DNA from: Acidobacteriota bacterium
GTDB taxonomy: Bacteria > Acidobacteriota > Vicinamibacteria > Vicinamibacterales > Fen-181
Length of the DNA: 12,051 nt
NCBI GenBank assembly: GCA_021779795.1
Contig: JAJXZZ010000044.1
Coordinates: 1 to 12,051, forward strand
Reading direction: 5' to 3'
Below, in pieces: positions 1 to 6,235 of this stretch; position 1 is the first letter of the stretch, and each line of letters begins with the position of its first letter. The notes below the pieces were generated by a model. It worked only from the letters and a program-made list of their open reading frames with translations, made no database searches and was not told the origin of the DNA. A program made the translations under genes and the position numbers.

Positions 1-322
1 CCTTGCCAATGGTGGGGATTGCGTGGGCGGTGAGGAGCTGGTGATACCTGTCCCACGTTCGGGGCTTGACTGTGCCCTTGACGCCTTCAAGCCAGCTCGT
101 CATCCACGCGGCAACGGTCAACTTGCCGCCGGGGACGACTGCGCCGCCGTTGACCTCGACGATGAGTTTCGCCATCGCGTCGGCGGCCGCCTCCCGCGTG
201 GGACCGTACACCGCCCGCCGTCGGCCGTCGCCGAGGCTGACCTGTGCTTGCCAGCGGCCGTCCTTGCGCTCGGCGATGCTACCTTCGCGGTTTCCGCGAC
301 GCTTTGCCTTTGGCTTTGCCAT
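1..322 (-). CDS. int: Tyrosine site-specific integrase, N-terminal part (cut by window edge)
   Basis: Integrases of this type recombine the element's att site with a chromosomal att site. The 107 visible residues have a typical N-terminal half. Residues about 10-58 form an AP2-like arm-binding domain (GSIAERKDGRW, then a basic strand and REAAADAMAKL). Residues about 69-107 start the SAM-like core-binding domain (LTVAAWMTSWL, KPRTWDRYHQLL, AIPTIGK). The catalytic domain with its R..H..R..Y residues lies off the left edge, so activity cannot be judged. The ATG at 322 is chosen because a purine-rich GAGGGGG precedes it by about ten bases and the protein begins as integrases usually do. It overlaps the end of the upstream zinc-finger gene by 44 bases, so both are probably co-transcribed. 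Its leftward direction suggests attL is just beyond the window. Confidence 0.93.
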   Translation of the reverse strand, partial: MAKPKAKRRGNREGSIAERKDGRWQAQVSLGDGRRRAVYGPTREAAADAMAKLIVEVNGGAVVPGGKLTVAAWMTSWLEGVKGTVKPRTWDRYHQLLTAHAIPTIGK

Positions 323-1208
323 GAGCCTTTTCCCCCTCGGCCTTGTGGCGATGGTAGTACGCCTTCGATGCCATCCGCGCCCGTGCCGCCGGGCCGCAGT
401 CCTCGCAGTAGACCCGACGCCGCCCGCGCCCGCGCTGGGCGGGGAGCGGCCTTCCGCACGCCCGGCAAACGGCCCAACCCTCGACGCCCGCCACGGCCTG
501 CGCAAGCAAGATCGCGAGCACACCGAAGAGCGACGGCGCATACATTACGAGCCTGTGATCGCCCGCCGGTCCCCCTGGGCCGGGTAGTAAGACGGGATGA
601 ACGCCGCCTCTGACCGTCCAGGTGTTGATGACCTCCATGATGTCTTGCCACGCTGCCAGAGACGGGCTCGGTGACGGCGGGCCGAGGGGGTGCCGCTTGC
701 GGAGGTGTCGCAGCACCCGCTCGAATTCCAAGCTAGGGCGCTCGTATGGTGGAAGCTCGCCGGAAAACAGCGGTCCCCACATTGCCGGCTGCGGTGCCCT
801 GCCGGCGCGTACCTCGGCGGTCACGTCGAGGACGGCGCGCGTAGCGGCCACGACGTAGCGCCAGCGCGCGAGCGACTCACCGCCTGTGAATGGCGCCGGG
901 AGTGCCTTCGCGGCGTGGTCCTGCCCGAACCCGGCCATATCGAGGGGACCGCACGCGCGGGCAAATCGGACGATCGCCTTCGCGGGCGGATCGGGGCCAA
1001 GACGAACAAACCGGCTGAGGAGTCCGCGGGGTACGGCGGGGCGGTTGGCGGGCGTCTCAACCCACAAAATCCGATCACCCTCGGAGTCAAGCTCGATCCG
1101 CTCAGGAACGACCAGGTGCGCGGCGGGGAAGGGGCGATCGAGCAGGCCCGTCTCCGCGTCGGTGATGTTCGCTCGTTCCCATGCGGGCGTGTTGCTCGAA
1201 TTCCTCAT
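279..1208 (-). CDS. Zinc-finger (CGNR-like) hypothetical protein upstream of int
   Basis: A 309-residue protein whose only recognisable part is near its C-terminus. Cys248-x2-Cys251 and Cys268-x2-Cys271 flank a basic GRGRRRVY segment, followed by RARMASKAYYHRHK and a Lys/Arg-rich tail. This resembles CGNR-type and related DNA-binding zinc fingers, in which paired CxxC motifs precede a basic helix. The first 240 residues match nothing I know, though the central part (about 135-235) looks helical. The gene is divergent from the excisionase-like gene and runs into int, where lysogeny regulators often sit, so a repressor or integration accessory role is possible but inferred. The ATG at 1208 has no clear ribosome binding site but lies 8 bases after a -10 element, suggesting leaderless translation. 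Confidence 0.8.
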   Translation of the reverse strand: MRNSSNTPAWERANITDAETGLLDRPFPAAHLVVPERIELDSEGDRILWVETPANRPAVPRGLLSRFVRLGPDPPAKAIVRFARACGPLDMAGFGQDHAAKALPAPFTGGESLARWRYVVAATRAVLDVTAEVRAGRAPQPAMWGPLFSGELPPYERPSLEFERVLRHLRKRHPLGPPSPSPSLAAWQDIMEVINTWTVRGGVHPVLLPGPGGPAGDHRLVMYAPSLFGVLAILLAQAVAGVEGWAVCRACGRPLPAQRGRGRRRVYCEDCGPAARARMASKAYYHRHKAEGEKAHGKAKGKASRKPRR

Positions 1209-1218
1209 CGTTTATCAT
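1192..1218 (+). promoter_or_regulatory. Possible promoter for the excisionase/replication operon
   Basis: TTGCTC (1192-1197) and TATCAT (1213-1218) form a possible promoter with a short 15-base spacer. Its -10 overlaps the -10 of the opposing int promoter, so the two could not easily be used at once. The poor spacing makes this tentative. Confidence 0.3.
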
Positions 1219-1245
1219 CTTAATTCGCTTGTGTTCCCGTGTCAA
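1217..1245 (-). promoter_or_regulatory. Sigma-70-type promoter for the zinc-finger/int operon
   Basis: On the minus strand a perfect TTGACA (-35, 1240-1245) is separated by exactly 17 bases from TAAGAT (-10, 1217-1222). The -10 matches TATAAT at 4 of 6 positions. The predicted start near 1210 lies only about two bases from the ATG at 1208, so the mRNA would be leaderless or nearly so. Confidence 0.7.
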
Positions 1246-1275
1246 CTGCGTGAGGCTGATTACGTGGAGGTTCGA

Positions 1276-1491
1276 ATGAGTGCCACGAAACACGCAGGGG
1301 ACGGCGGACGGGTAGAGCGGCTCGCATATCGGCCGTCTGAGGTGGCGAAGGCGATCGGCTCTTCGCGCGCATACGCGTACCAGTTGGTACAGCGCGGCGT
1401 GATCCGGTCGGTGCGGTGCGGCCGCGCGATCTTCGTTCCGCGGGCGGCGGTCGAGGCTTTTCTCGCCGGGCAGGGAGAAGAGGGGTTATGA
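1276..1491 (+). CDS. Excisionase / MerR-like helix-turn-helix DNA-binding protein
   Basis: A 71-residue protein with one helix-turn-helix of the excisionase (HTH_17, AlpA-like) type. It has LAYRPSEVAKAIGSSRAYAYQLV (about 17-39) for the two helices, then the wing GVIRSVRCGRAIFVPRAAVEAFL (about 41-63). Such proteins bend att DNA for excision or act as early activators in phages and satellites. The ATG at 1276 is favoured by a GGAGG five bases upstream (1266-1270); extending the frame upstream would run through the divergent promoters. It is divergent from the zinc-finger/int operon and overlaps the next gene by ATGA, so it should lead the replication operon. Xis and a transcriptional regulator cannot be told apart from sequence alone. 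Confidence 0.85.
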   Translation: MSATKHAGDGGRVERLAYRPSEVAKAIGSSRAYAYQLVQRGVIRSVRCGRAIFVPRAAVEAFLAGQGEEGL

Positions 1492-1673
1492 ACGCCGACG
1501 GTCCGAAGACAGTGAGGGCCGCCCTGGCAGGCGGCCCGAAAAAATCAATCGTCAATTCCCAATATAGCGCATCGTCGCGCTTTGCGCAAGTGGTCGATCG
1601 GCTCGCGGCGTGGGCGCCGTGGGCCGCGGTGACGCTTGCCGTGGTGCGGTTGATCGCGGGCGGTGGGCGATGA
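1488..1673 (+). CDS. Small membrane protein of unknown function
   Basis: A predicted 61-residue protein in the overlap chain of the replication operon. Its ATG overlaps the stop of the HTH gene (ATGA at 1488) and its own TGA overlaps the primase ATG (1670). The first 40 residues are polar and basic. The end, about 42-58 (LAAWAPWAAVTLAVVRLIAGG), is hydrophobic enough for one membrane helix, and the protein stops right after it. GAAGAGGGG lies just upstream of the ATG. I recognise no family. The exact overlaps on both sides are the main evidence that it is real. It could be a tail-anchored protein, or mainly serve translational coupling to the primase. Confidence 0.6.
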   Translation: MNADGPKTVRAALAGGPKKSIVNSQYSASSRFAQVVDRLAAWAPWAAVTLAVVRLIAGGGR

Positions 1674-3769
1674 GTGGCGCTCTCGACCGCCTACGCGACG
1701 CGCTCGAGGCGCACAAGTGCGAGCCAACCGACAAGGGCAAAGCGAAGTGTCCTGCGCACACGGACGATCGTGCCTCGCTCAGTTTCGGCGCCGGCGAGGA
1801 TGGGCGGGCGCTGGTGCACTGCTACGCCGGGTGCGAGCCGCACGCGATTGTCGAGGCGCTCGGGCTCAACCTCGCTGACCTCATGGGCGAGGACGGCAGC
1901 GACGCCGGCCGGCCGCCCGGTGTGCGGGCGACGTGGTACGGAAAGACGTTCACGTCCGCTTGGACGTACCGCGACGCGGCCGGGCGCAAACTCGGCATTG
2001 TGGCGCGGTACGACGGCGACGGGCGGAAAGACATCATTCCTTACTTCAAGCGCGAGGGCGATGCTTGGAAACACGGCGCCGCGCCCACGCCGCGACCGCT
2101 CTACAACCTGGACGGGCTCGCGGCTCAACCCGATGCGCCCGTGTTCATCACGGAAGGTGAGAAGTGCGCGCGGGCGATCAATCGCCTTGCCGGCGTCGCC
2201 GTGACCTCGCTCAACGGCGCCGAGGCGGCCGGACGGGCCGACTGGACACCGCTGCGCGGGCGCCGGGTGACCGTGTGGCCCGACAACGACACGCCGGGTA
2301 CGAGGTACGCCGCGGACGTGGCCCGCTTGGCCCGCGAGGCGGGCGCCGCCGAGGTGAAGGTGCTTGACGTGGCCGGCCTGGGGCTGCCCGCTGGCGGGGA
2401 CGTGGTGGACTACCTCGCCGCGCACCCTGGGGCGAGCCTGCAGGACCTCGAGGCGCTTCCGGCGGGGGCGACCGCAGCGGCCGACCCGCTGGCGGCGCTG
2501 TGGCGCCCGGTGGCCGCAAGTTGGACGGTGACACCGCCTGCATCTCGGGTATGGCTGCTTCGGGCGCCAGACTCGCGGGGCGGTCGTGGGGTTCTACCTC
2601 GAGGCAAGGTCGGAATACTCGCCGCTGAGGGGGGCACCGGGAAGACGGCGGCGCTGGTCGGGCTCGGCTTGGCAGTCGTCACCGGCCGCCCCTGGATGGG
2701 CTACTACGCCGTCCCGCCCACCGTCGCGGGGCGCGCCCTGTTGGCACTCGCCGAAGAGGACACGGAGGAAGCGCACCGCCGGCTGTGGCGGACAGCGGAG
2801 GCGTACCAGCTCACCAAGCGGGAGCGAGACGAGGCCGCGTCGCGGCTGGTCGTGCTCCCGCTCGCCGGCCACGACGTGACGCTCACTCAGACCTCGCCCA
2901 CGGGCTTGATCGAGATGCCGCTATGCCGCGACCTACGCGCCCGGCTCGATCGCGAGGCCGGCGAGGACGGCTGGGCACTGATCGCGGTCGATCCAGAGTC
3001 CCGGTTTGCCGGCGGCGACATCGAGGGCGACAACGAGCGTGCAACGCGGTTCGTCGAGGTATTGGAATCGTTCACAAAGCTACCTGGAAACCCAACCGTG
3101 CTCGCGAGCGCGCATAGCTCGAAACTCGCTCGCCGGCAAGGGCAAGCGGATGTCCGCGGCGTGACCGGGCGGACCGACGCCGCCCGGTGGGTTGCGACGC
3201 TGCAACGCGACCGCGAAGAGGTGATCTTCCGCGTTGTCAAGTCAAACTACACGGCCGTCGGCGATCCCCTCCGCCTGCGGTGGAGCGACCACGTCTTGCG
3301 CGCCGTTACGGGTGCCGAGATCCTCGACGCGGCGACTCACGACCGAAACGAGCAGGCGGCGGAACTCGACGGCGACGTACAGCGCATCGTCGGGGTACTC
3401 GCCCGCGAGGGCACCATGACCTCGCGGGACTCGATTGCGGCCGCCGCCCACATGAAGCTGACCCGCGGGCGCGCTGCCCTCGACCTCGCAATCGCCCGAG
3501 GACTCGTCCACGCGACCGGGACGGATCGCCACCGGACCTTCGCAGCCGTCCCGGAGGTGTGCTGCACACGTCCCCCCCACACCCCCCCGCCGTCCGGGAC
3601 GGACGGACGGACTGGCGTCCTTCCGTCCCGGCCCAGTTGGGACGGACTGGGACGGATCGGGACGGAGGGACGGATCGGCGACGCAACGGCAACCGACCGA
3701 CACCGCGAGCCCGGCGACGATGACGAAGCTCTGCCTGACAAGACGGCGGAGCACGAGGTGCTGCTGTGA
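1670..3769 (+). CDS. Bifunctional primase-helicase (CHC2-like zinc finger, Toprim, RecA/RepA-like ATPase)
   Basis: A 699-residue replication protein. Residues 17-60 form a primase zinc-binding region (Cys27-x2-His30 and Cys51-x3-Cys55 around SLSF). Residues about 155-260 are a Toprim domain, with EGEK at 162-165 and PDND at 204-207 as metal ligands. Residues about 305-560 are a RecA-like ATPase of the RepA/AAA_25 type, with Walker A GGTGKT (321-326), Walker B ending in Asp441 (LIAVDP) and an AHSSK sensor-like motif. Residues about 580-640 look like a small winged helix. The last 60 are Pro/Gly/Asp-rich and low in complexity, encoded by the GGGACGGA repeats. Such proteins prime and unwind DNA in small phages, plasmids and satellites, giving self-directed replication after excision. 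The ATG at 1670 is set by overlap with the preceding stop, and the next gene starts in its stop codon. The key residues look intact. Confidence 0.92.
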   Translation: MSGALDRLRDALEAHKCEPTDKGKAKCPAHTDDRASLSFGAGEDGRALVHCYAGCEPHAIVEALGLNLADLMGEDGSDAGRPPGVRATWYGKTFTSAWTYRDAAGRKLGIVARYDGDGRKDIIPYFKREGDAWKHGAAPTPRPLYNLDGLAAQPDAPVFITEGEKCARAINRLAGVAVTSLNGAEAAGRADWTPLRGRRVTVWPDNDTPGTRYAADVARLAREAGAAEVKVLDVAGLGLPAGGDVVDYLAAHPGASLQDLEALPAGATAAADPLAALWRPVAASWTVTPPASRVWLLRAPDSRGGRGVLPRGKVGILAAEGGTGKTAALVGLGLAVVTGRPWMGYYAVPPTVAGRALLALAEEDTEEAHRRLWRTAEAYQLTKRERDEAASRLVVLPLAGHDVTLTQTSPTGLIEMPLCRDLRARLDREAGEDGWALIAVDPESRFAGGDIEGDNERATRFVEVLESFTKLPGNPTVLASAHSSKLARRQGQADVRGVTGRTDAARWVATLQRDREEVIFRVVKSNYTAVGDPLRLRWSDHVLRAVTGAEILDAATHDRNEQAAELDGDVQRIVGVLAREGTMTSRDSIAAAAHMKLTRGRAALDLAIARGLVHATGTDRHRTFAAVPEVCCTRPPHTPPPSGTDGRTGVLPSRPSWDGLGRIGTEGRIGDATATDRHREPGDDDEALPDKTAEHEVLL
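3596..3674 (+). repeat. GGGACGGA repeat cluster, possible iterons/origin
   Basis: The octamer GGGACGGA starts at 3596, 3639, 3649, 3659 and 3667. One inverted copy (TCCGTCCC) lies at 3622-3629. The first copy sits in a near-palindrome, CCGTCCGGGACGG (3590-3602). The last four are spaced 10, 10 and 8 bases, close to one helical turn. Direct repeats at one-turn spacing inside or beside a replication gene are typical of initiator-binding iterons. The repeats encode a low-complexity protein tail, which suggests DNA-level rather than protein-level constraint. Origin function is inferred. Confidence 0.5.
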
Positions 3770-3951
3770 CCGCCGCCACGACCCCGAGGCCGGCGAAGGC
3801 CGCACCGGAAGTGACCGCGATCATGCGCCACGCTTGCGTCTGCTCGCGCTGCTCGCTGCACAACTTGATGCGCGCCGACGTGACTCCTTGCTGCCGCGAG
3901 GGTGCACGACTACAGCGAGAGCTGCGAGCGCAAGTTAGGGGCGAACGATGA
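3766..3951 (+). CDS. Cys-rich microprotein, possible zinc-binding
   Basis: A 61-residue product starting with GTG at 3766, inside the primase stop (GTGA). Its central region has a cysteine cluster: Cys24, Cys26, Cys29, His32 and the pair Cys42-Cys43 (CVCSRCSLH and PCCRE). This spacing suggests a small zinc-ribbon-like site. The C-terminus is a basic helix (ARLQRELRAQVRGER). I recognise no family. Support comes from translational coupling to the primase and from the clustered cysteines. It may assist replication or regulation, but this is inference. It is the last gene before the non-coding spacer that precedes the packaging operon. Confidence 0.55.
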   Translation: MTAATTPRPAKAAPEVTAIMRHACVCSRCSLHNLMRADVTPCCREGARLQRELRAQVRGER

Positions 3952-4151
3952 CGGCCTGCGTGTGCTTCCGTGCCGGCGCGGCCGTGGTTTTGCACCTCCG
4001 GCCTGTGGAAAACGGCGTCACGGGCGCTCTCGCGTTGCAACGTAATCGCAGCATTGAGCGTAACTCTTTTGTTTCCAACATTTATAACCAACGAGACAAG
4101 TTTACAAAAATGCTGTTATCGGACGCTGTGACAAATCCTCTGGAGGTGCAA
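3952..4151 (+). promoter_or_regulatory. Non-coding AT-rich spacer before the packaging operon
   Basis: This 200-base spacer is the only sizeable gap in the rightward genes between 1276 and 8135. Its right half (about 4040-4145) is clearly richer in A and T than its surroundings. It holds a perfect 10-bp palindrome, CGTTGCAACG (4033-4042), and a TTTATAAC stretch near 4081. No pair of -35 and -10 elements has convincing spacing. It most likely holds the operon's control region. An unwinding element working with the nearby repeats is another option. Confidence 0.4.
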
Positions 4152-4451
4152 ATGGCGGGACGGAAACAAGATAAGTCCACAAGTGGCCTGCCGTCAAGGG
4201 GCGAATCAATAATCGGCGGTCTCGACGCCTTGATCGGTGCCGACATTGAGGCTCGTTCGATCGGCGGCAGCGTTACCCGCGGCCGGCTGCTTGAGGCGGG
4301 CGAGCGGTTCCTGATCGTCGAGCGCGCCACGACGGGGCGGCACGCGTTCGTTGCGCTGGCGCACCTGGTCGCGGTCGTTGACGAAACCCCGCCGGCACTG
4401 AGCAGGCGCGAGCGGGAGGAACTGACCGCGGAGCGGGGAGGTGGCCTATGA
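4152..4451 (+). CDS. Hypothetical protein, possible small beta-barrel (Sm/SH3-like)
   Basis: A 99-residue protein that opens the packaging operon. The ATG at 4152 is preferred over the in-frame ATG at 3948 because TGGAGGTG lies about seven bases upstream, and the longer form would translate the AT-rich spacer into an implausible sequence. Residues about 25-75 (LIGADIEARSIGG, RGRLLEAGERFLIVERA, HAFVALAHLVAVV) alternate short beta-strands with glycine turns. This resembles the pattern of small Sm- or SH3-like barrels such as Hfq, but I cannot match a family. The C-terminus is charged and helical. Its TGA overlaps the next ATG (4448), so translation is probably coupled. A role in RNA binding or control of packaging genes is speculative. 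Confidence 0.75.
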   Translation: MAGRKQDKSTSGLPSRGESIIGGLDALIGADIEARSIGGSVTRGRLLEAGERFLIVERATTGRHAFVALAHLVAVVDETPPALSRREREELTAERGGGL

Positions 4452-4735
4452 CCCGCGTCGCCGATCAAGATCGGCCGTTGTGGGGCGTGGCAACGCGCCG
4501 CGGCCTACGTCGAGCAATTCGCGAAACGATCGCGCGGGTGCAACCCGCCCGATATGCCAGTTTGACGAAACCCCACCGCAGCGACGGAGGCCGCACCCGG
4601 CTAGAGGCGGTACCGCAAGTCCAGGCGGGCCGCGAAGAGCTGAGCGTGCAAGCGGCGTCGAGTGTGGACAGCGAAACGAACGAGCGGCACGAACAGCACA
4701 AGCCGGCCGTGGCCGGCAGGGAGTGCACACTGTGA
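4448..4735 (+). CDS. Hypothetical basic protein
   Basis: A 95-residue protein with no recognised domain. The first half is basic and probably helical (RRGLRRAIRETIARVQPARY). The second half is polar and low in hydrophobicity, rich in Glu, Gln, Ser and Thr, and possibly disordered. The ATG at 4448 overlaps the previous stop (ATGA) and has GGGGAGG about six bases upstream; the TGA overlaps the GTG of the next gene. Support is from this coupling and the ribosome binding site. Codon choice is less GC3-biased than in the flanking genes, so the product may be weakly constrained. Confidence 0.55.
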   Translation: MTRVADQDRPLWGVATRRGLRRAIRETIARVQPARYASLTKPHRSDGGRTRLEAVPQVQAGREELSVQAASSVDSETNERHEQHKPAVAGRECTL

Positions 4736-5151
4736 GCGGACATCACAACAAGGTCGGGAGGCTGATCCTTCGGCGGCAACTTCAAGCGGCTGGGGGCGCG
4801 CTGGCGCGCTTCCGCGACGATCTCACAACTTCGCGGAAGGCTGTTGGTTGGTCGGCCCGCGCCGTCGTCAACGAACACCGGAACGCTCTCGCACGGGTGG
4901 CGGAGGAGATCGCGCCCGTTGTCGAGGCGCGGGTGCGCGAGGCAGTCGCATACGATCGCGAAGTCGAGGCGGCCAAGTCCGAGGCGGACGGCCGCGTCGC
5001 GTCGGCGCTCGTGAGCCCCGAGGTCGAGGCGTTCAAGGCGGAGGTGCGAAACGCGATCGAGGGCGCACCGGACAGCGAGGCGGCCCGCCGGCGCGTCGCC
5101 ATGCTGGTCGCGAAGTCGCAGGTCCGGCGGATCCTCGGAGGTGGCCAGTGA
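4732..5151 (+). CDS. Hypothetical helical protein in the packaging operon
   Basis: A 139-residue, almost wholly alpha-helical, charged protein starting with GTG at 4732 inside the previous stop codon. A basic N-terminus (GRLILRRQLQAAGGALARFRDD) leads into long amphipathic helices rich in Ala, Glu, Arg and Val, with coiled-coil character at about 48-105. It ends in VRRILGGGQ. No family is recognised. By position it could be a small structural, scaffold-like or packaging accessory protein, but nothing in the sequence shows this. GTGA overlap with the next gene at 5148 and clean coding composition support a real gene. Confidence 0.7.
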   Translation: MSGHHNKVGRLILRRQLQAAGGALARFRDDLTTSRKAVGWSARAVVNEHRNALARVAEEIAPVVEARVREAVAYDREVEAAKSEADGRVASALVSPEVEAFKAEVRNAIEGAPDSEAARRRVAMLVAKSQVRRILGGGQ

Positions 5152-5852
5152 ACGCGCTCGCGAAGCTCCGTGACCTGATCGTCGGTGAGGGCGGCGCTGT
5201 GCCGCCCGACGCCGGCTCTCTCGCCCCGGTGGCGGACGTGGTGGAGCGGACCCCGGAGGAGCAGGCGGCACAGGTGGAGGCCGCCCGGTGCAAGGCGACG
5301 GCCGACGATCTCGACACGCGGCTCACCGCGGCCGTGACAGCCGTTGCGGAGCTAACAGAGGCCCGCTCGGCGGCTGCCCGCGGGCTCGCAGTCGGCGAGA
5401 CGACGGAGGCGGCATTCGCCCAAGCAACGGCAGCTCTCGACGCCGCTGTCGCCCGGCGTGGGGCATTGGAGCAACTGCTCACCGAGGCCCGCGACGCGAG
5501 TCAAGCGGCCTACGCGCGGCTACACGCCGCCTCCGCTCCACGTCTCACGGAGGAGCGCCGGCAGCGCGTCGCCGAGGCGACGGAGCGAGCCGAGGCCGCG
5601 GCGCAAGAGCTGCGCGCCGCGTACCGCGAGGCCTGCCGGGCCACGGGTGAACTCGCCGAGCGGCTCGACGAACTCGCCGCGCTCGGTGGCAGCCCGTCGG
5701 GAATCGAGCACTCGCTGGACGATTACGGGCATGACGAGCTGCAAATCATGGAGCGCGAAGGCTGGACGGTTCGCGACTCTCGCTGGTTGCCGGCCCGTCG
5801 CGCGATCGTCTGCGCTGTGCCGCCGGAAGGAGGCGCGCCGTGGCCGAAGTAG
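5148..5852 (+). CDS. Coiled-coil hypothetical protein upstream of terminase
   Basis: A 234-residue protein starting at a GTG that overlaps the previous stop. Residues about 36-185 are Ala/Glu/Arg-rich and strongly predicted to be coiled coil (for example LTAAVTAVAELTEARSAAARG and RVAEATERAEAAAQELRAAY). A short folded tail follows, with acidic SLDDYGHDEL and WTVRDSRWLPARRAIV. The shape recalls phage scaffold or head accessory proteins and other coiled-coil adaptors, but there is no family match. It overlaps the small terminase candidate by 13 bases. It might remodel or redirect helper capsids, an idea based only on context. Its 5' part is the weakest, since the product is low in complexity. 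Confidence 0.7.
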   Translation: MNALAKLRDLIVGEGGAVPPDAGSLAPVADVVERTPEEQAAQVEAARCKATADDLDTRLTAAVTAVAELTEARSAAARGLAVGETTEAAFAQATAALDAAVARRGALEQLLTEARDASQAAYARLHAASAPRLTEERRQRVAEATERAEAAAQELRAAYREACRATGELAERLDELAALGGSPSGIEHSLDDYGHDELQIMEREGWTVRDSRWLPARRAIVCAVPPEGGAPWPK

Positions 5853-6235
5853 AACGTGACGCGGGCGGGCATTGGCTGCCGGGGCGTAGTCCGAACCCCG
5901 GCGGCCGTCCCCGCGGCGTGCGCGAAGTGCGGGAATGGGCGCGGGCCGTGTGGGACGAACACGGGCGCGAAGCGTTGCTCGAACTCGCCTTGCACGGTCG
6001 GCGCGAGGAAGTACGCCTCAAGGCATGGTCCGAAATCCTCGATCGTGCTTTCGGCCGTGCGCCGCAGGCGGTCAACTTGACGGGTGCCGATGGCGGTCCG
6101 CTGGCATTCGAGCCGGCGGGCGCGCTGGTGGCCCGGTTGACGCAGCTAATCGGCGAGCGGGCCGACGCGGCGGCGCTGCCGGTGGCACCCGCGGAACTCG
6201 CCTCGGGTGAGGCCGCCGAGGGCGGGACGCCGTGA
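5840..6235 (+). CDS. Terminase small subunit candidate (DUF5681-type)
   Basis: A 131-residue protein. Its N-terminus contains GRSPNPGGRPRG (15-26), the hallmark of DUF5681 proteins, which are commonly found directly upstream of large terminase genes and are taken as small-terminase-like DNA-recognition proteins. A helical middle follows (VREVREWARAVWDEHGREALLEL, then RLKAWSEILDRAFGRAPQ), a pattern also seen in small terminases. The Ala-rich C-terminus may contact TerL. The GTG at 5840 has AAGGAGG six bases upstream. The TGA overlaps the TerL GTG, as expected for a TerS-TerL pair. By analogy it would bind the element's pac or cos site and choose what is packaged. Its divergence from well-studied small terminases limits certainty. 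Confidence 0.75.
   Translation: MAEVERDAGGHWLPGRSPNPGGRPRGVREVREWARAVWDEHGREALLELALHGRREEVRLKAWSEILDRAFGRAPQAVNLTGADGGPLAFEPAGALVARLTQLIGERADAAALPVAPAELASGEAAEGGTP

Noticed and set aside
23..613. Rightward frames over the integrase start
   Set aside because: The opposite strand gives a clear integrase N-terminus; the rightward products are Arg/Pro-rich shadows.
3242..4091. Long leftward frames opposite the primase 3' end (187 and 261 residues)
   Set aside because: They mirror the GC-rich primase codons, have low-complexity Arg/Ser/Pro-rich products and no start signals.
3948..4151. Longer N-terminus for the 4152-4451 gene from the ATG at 3948
   Set aside because: The ATG at 3948 does overlap the preceding stop, but the extension crosses an AT-rich spacer and gives an implausible sequence. 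The ATG at 4152 has a strong ribosome binding site.
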